Translations under genes and position numbers: made by a program | Origin: an uncultured Oribacterium sp. | GTDB lineage: Bacteria; Bacillota; Clostridia; Lachnospirales; Lachnospiraceae | Length of the DNA stretch: 36,097 nt | Direction of reading: 5' to 3' | Assembly (NCBI GenBank): GCA_946413525.1 | Contig: CAMKKZ010000038.1 | Coordinates: 1 to 36,097, forward strand | Part shown: positions 1-8,700 of the stretch, in pieces | Layout: the number at the start of each line of letters is the position of its first letter | How positions within the stretch are numbered: position 1 is the stretch's first letter | Notes under the pieces: model-generated | What the model was told of the DNA's origin: nothing | The model's database searches: none | Seen by the model: only the letters and a program-made list of their open reading frames with translations

Positions 1-608
1 CCTTCGAGCCTGGCCTTAATGGCCAGTTCCGTTCTGTTGGCAAATCCGGTCTTAGCCAGCATGTTTGATATGTGGGTTCTGACCGTTGTCGGACTGATGA
101 AGAGCTTATCCCCGATCTCGACATTGCTTGCACCCTTGGTAAGCTCACGCAATACATCAAGCTCCGCCGCCGTAAGATCGGTGCTGGTAATATTTCCGAG
201 CGTTACGACCGGAGTTGAATCAGGGTATACGCTCTTCCCCTCCATCGTGTGTCTCATTACCGTAAGTATCTCCTCGCTGTCTGCTTCTTTATACCAGAAG
301 CTGTCAACTCCAACCGCCTTTGCCTTGTCGATAAACGACACCTCCGGCATGGAAGTCGTGATAACGATCTTTACCTGCGGGTGGCTCTTTTTGATCCGCG
401 CTGCTGCCTCAAGACCGTTGGAACGGTCCTGCATGATAACATCCATCAGGATGATATCGGGGCAGTTCCTGTCACAGTACATATGTGCGACCGAAGCGCT
501 CTCGACCGAATACAGCAGTTCGAAATCGTCCGAATTATCCACGATCATCTCGAACAGCCGCCTTGCTATCGCCTGGTCTTCGACTATCATTACTTTATAT
601 GTTTTCAT
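1..608 (-). CDS. LuxR/NarL-type response regulator, 3' end cut by window edge
   Basis: This is the output protein of a two-component system: phosphorylation of the receiver domain should control DNA binding by a C-terminal helix-turn-helix. About 202 residues are visible. The receiver domain fills residues 1-120, with the acidic pair E10/D11 and the likely phospho-acceptor D56 in ILMDVIM. A LuxR-type helix-turn-helix covers about residues 140-200 (LTAAELDVLRELTKGASN, then SPTTVRTHISNML). Only the last few residues are missing. I chose the ATG at 608 because AAAGGA sits 6 bases upstream; the ATG at 614 has no room for a ribosome binding site. The start lies inside the end of the upstream kinase gene (14-base overlap), so the two are probably translationally coupled and form a cognate pair. 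The target genes are unknown. Confidence 0.93.
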   Translation of the reverse strand, partial: MKTYKVMIVEDQAIARRLFEMIVDNSDDFELLYSVESASVAHMYCDRNCPDIILMDVIMQDRSNGLEAAARIKKSHPQVKIVITTSMPEVSFIDKAKAVGVDSFWYKEADSEEILTVMRHTMEGKSVYPDSTPVVTLGNITSTDLTAAELDVLRELTKGASNVEIGDKLFISPTTVRTHISNMLAKTGFANRTELAIKARLE

Positions 609-1827
609 ATTCATTCCTTTTGACATCCGGCAATATGAGCAGGAGCACGAACTGCGGGCTGCTTACGATGTGCATCCCAGCGCCTCGCCTCTCTGCCATA
701 TGCCTTAAATATGACAGGCCTCCTGTTTCCGTGATCGTACCATGAGGCGCCTCTCCGTTATTGGTAAACCGCACGGCCTTCTCGCTGTTATCATTAACAT
801 ATGATCTGATATAAAGGGTGTCGCCCTTTGCATGGCGGAATGTGTTTGTTATACACTCACGCATGGCAGCGGCGATCAGCTGTTTATCATCCTCGCCTTC
901 CGGAAGGTCGCCTGTTATCTCGACATTCACGCCAATATCCGCAGCGGCCTTAAGAACCGTCGCGTAATCATCGGGGCGGTCATTGATCTTCTGCGCATCG
1001 ATCATTGATATGGCCGTGTTCATCAGTCCGAGAAGCTCCTTCTTGCCTATGTTGTCCGACATGTATGACCTGACACCGACGAGGGCTTTTCCAAGGTCAT
1101 CGTGAATATTGACCTTTGTCTGCAATATCTCCTTTTCTATCGTAAGATCGGATATCGTATCATTTATCTCAAGAAGTCTCTTCTTCTGTCCTGCAAGGCG
1201 CTCGTTCCGCTCCCGGAGCTTGAGTCCGAGATTGTACTCTTCCGTGATATCATAAGCGATAATCTCATATGCAGGACCTTTCAGAAATGAGCACCTGTTC
1301 CGTACTATCCTGTATATGTTGCCGCCGGGCATGCCAATCACCTGTCCGGATCCCGAATCGTAATAGCGTGCACTGCCGAACGCCCTTGAGTTGACAAGGC
1401 ACTCCCATAACAGTCTTCCGTCAGTGGCAAACCTGCCCGTAACTTCTCTTGCGATGTTATTCATTGCAGGATTCACAAATACCAGCCTGCCGTCCTCATA
1501 GTAGTAACACAGCCCATCGGTCAGACCGTCCAGACCGTCCTTGATAGATGCAAGCGAAATGTGTCTTTTCCTCCACAGATGAAGGTATATGATCAGCCCC
1601 GTCTCAATGACGGTAAGCGTCGCAAACAGAAATATCCACGCTCCGGAAAGCGGCATTTCGGATTCCATGACGCACTCTACAGTCATCTGGAGTATCAGAT
1701 AAAGAACCGCTACATTGACAAACATCAGGAACAGGTAGAACGTACGCCTCCGCTGTATGGCATCCGACATTATATAGAAGGCAGCCAGTGTCAGCACAAG
1801 TATCCATATTCCGAAAAAAACGTTCAT
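595..1827 (-). CDS. Sensor histidine kinase, HisKA_3 (NarX/DesK-like) type
   Basis: This membrane kinase should phosphorylate the adjacent LuxR-type regulator. The 410 residues begin with three hydrophobic segments (about 3-20, 30-50, 62-84). A PAS-like region follows (about 95-200, with DGRLVFVNPAMN), then a coiled coil (about 200-240). The dimerisation and phospho-acceptor motif is IHDDLGKAL with H242. The ATPase domain has an N-box (ECITNTFRHA, N328) and a glycine-rich box (ETGGLSYL, about 367-374). The HDxxG arrangement is that of the HisKA_3 family, which pairs with LuxR-type regulators. Its ATG overlaps the stop of the preceding gene (ATGA, 4 bases), and its own 3' end overlaps the regulator gene, so all three are co-transcribed. 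The signal sensed cannot be read from the sequence. Confidence 0.92.
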   Translation of the reverse strand: MNVFFGIWILVLTLAAFYIMSDAIQRRRTFYLFLMFVNVAVLYLILQMTVECVMESEMPLSGAWIFLFATLTVIETGLIIYLHLWRKRHISLASIKDGLDGLTDGLCYYYEDGRLVFVNPAMNNIAREVTGRFATDGRLLWECLVNSRAFGSARYYDSGSGQVIGMPGGNIYRIVRNRCSFLKGPAYEIIAYDITEEYNLGLKLRERNERLAGQKKRLLEINDTISDLTIEKEILQTKVNIHDDLGKALVGVRSYMSDNIGKKELLGLMNTAISMIDAQKINDRPDDYATVLKAAADIGVNVEITGDLPEGEDDKQLIAAAMRECITNTFRHAKGDTLYIRSYVNDNSEKAVRFTNNGEAPHGTITETGGLSYLRHMAERRGAGMHIVSSPQFVLLLILPDVKRNEYENI

Positions 1828-3596
1828 GACTCCCCCTTTCCGAAAGCCTTGTCATCCGTAAAAAACGAATGTATCACGACCGTTCCCTTATCCGGAATAT
1901 CCATGGTAAGAAGTCTGTAGTCGCCTGTTCTGATGGCATATTCCCTTATCCCGTTCTCAAGTATGAGCCAGTCATTTTCGTCAGCCGAATCCCTTCTTGA
2001 CAGCTCCATGCGAAGTCCAAGTGCCCCTCCTGCTTCTATCCAGACCATAAGCGCCGCGATGATACCGTACCCCTTTTCGAGCACTTCTTCAAACAATTCA
2101 TAAGCAGCCAGAATATCTTCCGCAGCATATTTGTACGATACCGCTTCAATGCGGCTTAGGTCATCTTTCGTGATGACTGCAACGTCTCCCAAAACGCCGG
2201 AAAGCCGTGCGTACTCCAGCGACTCCTTTATTGCCAGATGAAGATCCTGCACAGGTATAAGCGGGTCATTTTGCCTAAGCAGCATGAGGTTTGCATACCT
2301 CTTGATGTAGGCCGTAAGGACAGCCATATTGCACACCGCTTCGCGAAGATCATCCCCTTCCAGTCTCTCCGCCCTGCCTATCAGTTCTTTCAGGCTTGTG
2401 CTTTCATTTCTGACCGCTGAAGCGATCTCATCATACAGCCTTGAATATGTTTCAATACTGGCCTGTTGTGCACGAAGCTCGTTTTCCTGTGCCAGAAGCG
2501 TGTTTTCCTCAAGGAGTCTTTTGCCCGCCTCTTCCAATTCATCATTGATCCGTATCAGTTCCCTGATGTCTTCCTGCCAGTATATATACCCGCCCTCTAT
2601 CCTCTTACCGAACAGCTTGAAGGTATCGTTATATACTGCGGAAAACGTACCTGTTCTTTTCCTGATATTAGCCGGAACTTCTCTTGCACCAGATGCGCTT
2701 ACAACAGCATTACCGTCAACATCAAGTATCTGTACCCTTACCGATGAATTCTCAAACACACTCAGATAGTCATTGTTGGACGGTATCAGTCCGATCATTA
2801 TAATTGATTCCCAGAAACAGACGTGCATTATATTCCAGATCATCTGGAATGTCAGAATTTCGGTTCCGAATATCTTCCTGCCTCTGGAAGTGCTCCCGTG
2901 GAACACAAGCATCAGAACGAATCCGGTCACTACAATGATCACCGGTACCGGTGTCCGCCGTTTTGAGTACGCCACCGAACACTTTAAAAGAGCTATGACA
3001 AGACCGACAACAGGAAGCGTATAACACCATATCGCAATGAAAAAGTAAACGCCGCCTCGCGTGTATTGGTCATCCCAGTCCGTAAAATGCGGCGCAAATG
3101 AAAACATTTTCTCATGAAAGTCATTAGTCAGGGCAGCGATGATAAGAAGCACCGCAGGAACGGCAAGAGCAAGCCACCCCTTTTGTATCTTTTCGTCATC
3201 CGGCTTCCCTATCTGGACGGATGCCCATATCCCCAGCACCGGTGCGATGATCATCGGAACATAATACAGATACCACAGATATCTTGATGCAGCCGAAGCA
3301 TCCGGAGCGAAATAATAGCGCACCAACTGCAGAATATGAAGCAGCAGAATCATGGCTGCGATACCTATAAGAAGACGGCGCTGCCTGCAGTGCGTTATCC
3401 TTGCCTTAATGGAAAGAGCCCAGTACAGAACTGCTGTGCTAAAAACGAGGATAGAGGCAGACCTGAACGGAAAACCCGACGGCGTGGTAACTCTCACAAT
3501 GATCCCGAGCACATACAATATGATCAAAACGGTAATGGTTTTCGGAGTTTTCAAAATGCCTGCTTCCCTTTTGCTTTTTATCAGATTGTACAACAT
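1824..3596 (-). CDS. Multi-pass membrane sensor-like protein with PAS-like region and degenerate kinase-like tail
   Basis: This is the first gene of the signalling operon (590 residues). The N-terminal 270 residues carry seven or eight hydrophobic helices (near 20-40, 45-63, 75-92, 105-130, 142-158, 185-206, 216-236, 250-270). That resembles the 7TM N-terminal sensor module of some Firmicutes histidine kinases. A PAS-like segment follows (about 280-345), then a long coiled coil (about 345-390), then a 200-residue C-terminal region. In that last region I find no phospho-acceptor histidine motif, no N-box and no glycine-rich ATP lid, so it is probably not an active kinase. It may sense a signal and modulate the kinase encoded next, with which it shares a 4-base ATGA overlap. 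The start at 3596 has only a weak ribosome binding site (GGGCGG). Confidence 0.85.
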   Translation of the reverse strand: MLYNLIKSKREAGILKTPKTITVLIILYVLGIIVRVTTPSGFPFRSASILVFSTAVLYWALSIKARITHCRQRRLLIGIAAMILLLHILQLVRYYFAPDASAASRYLWYLYYVPMIIAPVLGIWASVQIGKPDDEKIQKGWLALAVPAVLLIIAALTNDFHEKMFSFAPHFTDWDDQYTRGGVYFFIAIWCYTLPVVGLVIALLKCSVAYSKRRTPVPVIIVVTGFVLMLVFHGSTSRGRKIFGTEILTFQMIWNIMHVCFWESIIMIGLIPSNNDYLSVFENSSVRVQILDVDGNAVVSASGAREVPANIRKRTGTFSAVYNDTFKLFGKRIEGGYIYWQEDIRELIRINDELEEAGKRLLEENTLLAQENELRAQQASIETYSRLYDEIASAVRNESTSLKELIGRAERLEGDDLREAVCNMAVLTAYIKRYANLMLLRQNDPLIPVQDLHLAIKESLEYARLSGVLGDVAVITKDDLSRIEAVSYKYAAEDILAAYELFEEVLEKGYGIIAALMVWIEAGGALGLRMELSRRDSADENDWLILENGIREYAIRTGDYRLLTMDIPDKGTVVIHSFFTDDKAFGKGES

Positions 3597-3691
3597 ACCG
3601 CCCGATAATCCTATGCTACAAATGTACGAAAACTTTCATCGTAAGCGATTAATATGAACGTGGATACCATTTTAAGGAACAATGCGGTATC

Positions 3692-3719
3692 ATTATACAG
3701 ATACCACACTGTCCCTCAA
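3692..3719 (-). promoter_or_regulatory. Candidate sigma-A promoter of the signalling operon
   Basis: Read on the minus strand, TTGAGG (3714-3719) and a perfect TATAAT (3692-3697) are separated by 16 bases. The site lies about 95 bases upstream of the first gene of the three-gene operon. Basis: motif match only. Confidence 0.55.
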
Positions 3720-3774
3720 AATACATTCTTGCCACTATGAATTTCATTCCGGCTTACGGGAACCTTTGCGAAAT

Positions 3775-5076
3775 TCAATCATCAGCGCCAGGCTTGTGAC
3801 ATTCTGCCCGTATCTCCGGAGACCATGGGAGCAGCTTTCGTATGCCTTCGGGCTCATTGTCTTTCAAGCCCGGCATCCGTTGCAGCAGGATCTCGAGATA
3901 CTTCAGATCGTCAAGATTGTTTGCCAATGCGGTCCGAATGATGCTGTACAGGATCGCGTTGGCTTCCGCGCCTTTTACCGAATTGTGGAACAGGAAGTTC
4001 TTCCTGCCGATCACATAGTAGCGCGCAGCCCGTTCGGCGGCATTGTTTGTTGGTGAACACCTCCCGTCTTTCAGATAATTCTCAAACCTTTCCCTGGAAT
4101 CGGAAAAATAGTTCACTGCCTTTTCCAGCTTGCTCCCGGGAAGGGGATCCACACCGGCCAGCCATGCCCAGAAGGAATCGAGGATCGGCTTTTCCTCCGC
4201 CAGCCTCCTTGCCCGTTTCTCTCCCGGCGGAAGGTCCTTGAGCTTCTTGTCTATCAGGAGAATCTTCTCGCAGTAGAGGAACCCGACCTCGGCCGGCGTG
4301 AGGTCCCCTGCCTTCAACCCCGTCCGGTCCCGGTTCCGGATGCTGGCCGGCATTGCTTCCAGCCATTTCCTTCTCCAAGCGGTAGTACGTCATGGCATTC
4401 GTTATTTTCTGGTGGGCCACGTATGCCACAGCGGCAGGAGACGCCATACTGTGGCCAATCAGGGCGGGCGGGACTTCTGATTTTGCATAGGCGAAGGCGC
4501 CGTATTCCTCCCTGCATTCCGGCAGGCCGCCGTCTGGCGGAAATACTGGACCCGGGTGACCTGCATCGGCGTGATCCTGAATTCCTCCCTTGCCAGCTCC
4601 TCCCCGATGACCTCCATTTGCGAGCCGCAGATCTGGCAGGTGAGCTCGTCATCGGAAAGGGGGATGGTCACCTTTTCCGTTTCCATGTTGGAGAAGATGT
4701 CCTTCCTTTTGGGCCTTGGCTTTCTAACCGGCTTTTCTTCCGGGTCGCTGTCTGCCAGCACCTCGTCCGGGGCGGGCGGCACACCCCCTCCGCCGGTGGG
4801 GGCTTCCGCTGAGGGCGGGGACGCGTCGCCCCATATGTTCCCAAACAGGTCGATCTGTCCGGGGATTGGGAGCTTCTCCCTGGATCTCCCGAACAGTTTC
4901 CGCATAAGGTACTCTACGGATTCGGAAAGGTTCCTGACCTGCTTTGTGAGTTCCGCGATAGTCTCGCCCTGCCGCATGCAGAGCGCGAGGAGCTCCTCCC
5001 TGGAACTGTTTTCATCCGGGGTCGGCATGGCCTCCGGTATAATTATGTTTGTTTTAAAGGATTGTTTCGCCGCCAT
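3775..5076 (-). pseudogene. Decayed IS66-family transposase (TnpC-like)
   Basis: This is a remnant of the large IS66 transposase, spread over three reading frames. The N-terminal part starts at 5076 (MAAKQSFKTN). It shows the usual helical segment (SVEYLMRKLFGRSREKL) and a CxxC-type zinc-binding stretch (CQICGSQMEV), and breaks near 4530. A middle piece (SPAAVAYVAHQKITNAMTYY) is in another frame. The C-terminal piece (about 4350-3775) holds the characteristic NNAAERAARYYVIGRKN motif with its catalytic-region glutamate. A large part of the central DDE domain is missing between the middle and last pieces, since intact TnpC proteins are about 500 residues. No tnpA or tnpB genes are present. It cannot be an active element. 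It lies next to a recombinase fragment, probably its insertion target. Confidence 0.88.
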
Positions 5077-5194
5077 CGCCCACCAGCCTTTCCGCTTTCT
5101 TCCATGCCTTAGTATAACACATGAAGCCGATTCGGGCGAATTTGGGCTGCGCGGCCTCCCGTCATTTTGTATAGCGCATACGTCCTTCCATCCG

Positions 5195-5479
5195 ATGTGC
5201 GCATGAATCGTTTTCGTAATCATCCTCCATTGTTCAATAATCTCTTCATAATTCCTCCCAAGCCTGTCTATGCTTTTGACTGCCAGGGTATCGCCCCCGC
5301 GCAGCAACCCAAGCATCTGCCGGTAAGCCGGGCGTTCAAAATCCTTGCCGGACTGCTTGTCTACAAACAATTCCTTTTCCATTACCCCGAATTCCCTCAA
5401 GGCGGCCAGTTGCCTGTCCTCATGCTGCTCCCTCGTGCTTAGTGCTTACCCTTGCATAACCATACATCTTCACGCTCAT
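5195..5479 (-). pseudogene. Serine recombinase (resolvase/invertase family) N-terminal fragment
   Basis: The sequence encodes the start of a small serine recombinase: YGYARVST, then REQHEDRQLAALREFGV, then SIDRLGRNYEEIIEQWRMI. The catalytic serine is the S of ARVST. A good ribosome binding site (GGAAGGAG) precedes the ATG at 5479. The frame is broken just after ARVST by an apparent insertion of about 7 bases that duplicates part of AGCACTA. Homology stops near 5195-5200, where the IS66 remnant begins, so the C-terminal half is lost. The likely order of events is IS66 insertion into the recombinase gene followed by decay. It is not functional. Confidence 0.8.
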
Positions 5480-5519
5480 AGCGATGACTCCTTCCCAACA
5501 AGATTTTTCAAAGCATAAC

Positions 5520-5625
5520 ACTTAAACTGCCGCAATGAAACACGGAAAGATCGGGACGCCTTGAAATCAAGGGAAGCCTGGTGCCAGGACTTAAGCTGCC
5601 GCAATGAAACACGGAAAGGTCGGGA
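5520..5625. repeat. Two 37-bp direct repeats separated by 32 bp
   Basis: The unit at 5520-5556 recurs at 5589-5625 with only two A/G differences. Both begin CTTAA, carry GCCGCAATGAAAC and end TCGGGAC. The intervening 32 bp is unique. The 37/32 geometry is like a CRISPR repeat-spacer-repeat, but only two repeats exist and no cas gene is in the window. I therefore annotate it as a direct repeat. Confidence 0.75.
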
Positions 5626-5653
5626 CACCGCAAGAACAAATGCAAGATAGGTC

Positions 5654-5688
5654 AAAACTGCCCTTGCCCCAAAAAGGGGCAAGGGCAG
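5654..5688 (-). terminator. Rho-independent terminator of the large surface-protein gene
   Basis: A perfect 13-bp stem (CTGCCCTTGCCCC / GGGGCAAGGGCAG) with a 5-base loop is followed on the minus strand by TTTT. It lies about 60 bases past the stop codon of the 1414-residue surface protein. Confidence 0.8.
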
Positions 5689-5701
5689 CGCATACCAAAT
5701 C

Positions 5702-5752
5702 CTTATTTTTTACCTTTTACTTTTTACTTTTTACCTTTTACTTTTTTACTTT
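5702..5752. repeat. TTTTTAC/TTTTAC simple repeat
   Basis: About eight short units of TTTTTAC or TTTTAC run across the stop codon of the surface-protein gene and its 3' untranslated region. It is a low-complexity tract with no assigned function. Confidence 0.7.
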
Positions 5753-8700
5753 TTAATCGTAATCTTCTTCACGGCGGACCAATCGGAATAATAATTCGTA
5801 TTCCCCACCTTCTTATAGGAGCGGATGGAGACCTGGTAGGTCTTTCCGTTTTGAAGGCCGCTGATCTCAACGCTTGTACCCTTTTTCGCAAAGCTCTTTG
5901 TCTTTTCCGTACTCCCGGTCACATAGCGGACCTCATAGCCAGTGGCCTTTGCATTTGCCGGCAGCTCCACGGTAATGGTCTTTTGTGAACGGTTATTAAC
6001 CCCTTTGAAAGCCGGCCTTGTCAGGAAGTAAATGGTCTTCTTCGCGGAGGCCGCCCCCCGACCGGTCTTCGCGTAAGCATAGACCTGGTACTGATACTTC
6101 GTGCCGTTCTTCTTTGCCTTTGTGTCCGTATAAGTGACCGTGGCGGCCTTCTTGATGGTCGCGACCTTCTTTCCATTCCGATAGACATAATAGCCTGTCG
6201 CGCCCGTCACCTTCTTCCAACTGAGCTTCACGCCCTTTGCCGTATTTGTGACCGTAAATGAGGAAGTCTTTGCCGGCGTCACCTTGAGGGTCAAGGTTTT
6301 CGATGCCGCCTTGTAGTTGTCCGTTGCCGCAGCCTTGACCGTGATCTTGACCGTGCCGACCTTCTTCCCCGTCACCACGCCCTTCGCGCTCACGACAGCA
6401 ATAGCTTTGCTGCCGCTCTTGTAGGTCAGCTTGCCCTGCGCCCCGCTGCTCTTGATGGTGACCTTCGTGCCCGCGGGCACCAGGGAATTGCCCGCCGGCT
6501 TCGTAATCTTCAGCTTCTGCGCCGCCTTGGCAATCTTGAACGTCACGGTCTTCTCCCCCGCGTAATTGCCCTTTCCCTTGATGACGGCGGAAGCCTTTCC
6601 GGCGTTAATGTTATTCGAATAGCTGATCGTGTAATCCGTGCCCTTTTTCAGACTGGCGCCGTTAAGAGTGATCTCGGGAACCGGTTCCTTCTCCTTCCCG
6701 TCGTAAACCAGGCTCCCCGGGAGGCTGACCTTTGCCTTTGAAATGTCCAGCGTCCAGTGCGCGTACAGCTTGTGGTCGTCCACGGCCTCTACGATCGTGG
6801 CAGCCTTGACAACAGTCCCCTTAGTCCCGCTCTTTGTATACCAGCCCTCGAAATTATACCCATCCCTCTGGGCCTTCGGAAGCGTCCCGTATTTCTTTTT
6901 CGTGGTCACCGTCTTGCTGGCAGTGTCCGTAGTACCGCCGGCAGCGTCAAATTTCACGGTGCTGCTTGCCACCAGGCTGTCCCAGCAGCCCTCCGGCTCC
7001 AGCGTGAATTTCGACTTCCCCTTATCCAGCACCAGGGTGTTAATGTGTCCGTTCGGAAGGCTGAGCGAGGATTTCGCCGTCGTAAGCCGGAGCTCATTGA
7101 AATGAAGTAATCCCGCGTCATTTTCCTGCGTGACATTCCCGCCCACCGTCCAGCTTGCCTTATTATCATTTACCCCCTCTGAGGAGCTGTAACTCACATT
7201 CCCGCCGATGGTGACCTTGCTGGAGTCGGAAGAAAAATATATATTCCCGATCCCCGTGAAGGCCGCGTTCCCCACGATATTGATCGTGCCAAGCTGATAC
7301 GCCTCAAGGCTTCCTTTTGTCTGGGTGTAATTCCCCTTCACGCTCAGCGTTCCCTTTTTGCAATCAACATCTTCCGACGCGTTCATGTCCCCGTTCACAA
7401 TCAGCGTGCCATTATCCCCAATGGATACTTTTCCGGTGGATATAAGCCCTTGAGGGAGCTCCATCCGGTGCCCGTTCAGGGAAAGCCCCTTTGTGAGCAG
7501 GTCCCCGCTCATCTCCGGCTTGAAATCCGAGTTGAGCGTTGCGTTATTAAGGTACCCTGAAACAGCAATCTGGCTGTTCACGGCTTCAAGGCCGCCAACC
7601 TCGCTGTTCTCCTGCAGGCTCACACTCTGCTTCCCGCTCCCGTTCAGCACAAGGCTCCCAGCTTTGTAAAGCCCGGTATCCTTTTCCTGCGTGACATTCC
7701 CGCCCACGGTCCAGCTTGCCTTATTATTATTTATTCCCTTCAGGGAGCTGTAGCTCACATTCCCGCCGACGGTGACCTTGCTGGAATCAGCAAAAAAATA
7801 TACATACCCATTCCCCGTGAATGCCGCGTTCCCCGTGATATTGATCGTGCCGAGCTGATACGCCTTAAGTTCTCCGTTTGTCTGGGTGTAATTCCCCTTC
7901 ACGCTCAGCGTTCCCTTTTCGCAATCAACATCTTCCGACGCGCTCATGTCCCCGTTCACGAGCAGCGTGCCATTATCCCCAATGGAAATTTTCCCGGTGG
8001 CAATAAGCCCGTTGGGGAGCTCCAACCGGTGCCCGTCCAGGGTAAGCCCCTCCGTGAACAGATCCCCGCTCATCTCCGGCTTGAAATCCGAGTTGAGCGT
8101 TGTATTGTTAAGGTATCCCGAAACAGCAATCTGGCTGTTCACGGCTTCAAGACCGCAGACCTCGCTGTTCTCCTGCAGATCAAGGCTCTGCTTCCCGCTC
8201 CCATTCAGCACAAGGCTCCCGGCTTTGTAAAGCCCGGTATCCTTTTCCTGCGTGACATTCCCGCTCACGGTCCAGCTTGCCTTATTATTATTTATTCCCT
8301 TCAGGGAACTATAATTCACATTCCCGCCGACAGTGACCTTGCTGGAATCAGCAAAAAAATACACATGCCCGTTCCCCGTGAATGCTGCGTTCCCCGTGAT
8401 ATTGATCGTGCCAAGCTGATACGCCTCAAGTCTTCCGTTTGTCTGGGTGTAATTCCCCTTCACGTTCAACGTACCCTTTTCACAATGAACATCTTTCGAT
8501 GCCGTCATATCCCCATTGACAGTCAGCGAACCATTTATCCCCAGTGTTATCTCTGCATCGGTCACAAAATCCCCGGAAACGGTCAGTGCATGTCCATTGA
8601 GGTTAATCTTTTTATAAACGCTGAGCTGGGACGGGCTGTAGCTCGCATCGCCCTCCAGGCTGAGCTCCCCATCAGCCATAAGCCCTGCCTGCTCATCCTG

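Noticed and set aside
5476..5682. A 68-codon minus-strand frame covering the two 37-bp repeats
   Set aside because: It has no ribosome binding site, and its repeated SFRVSLRQ segments are just the translated direct repeat.
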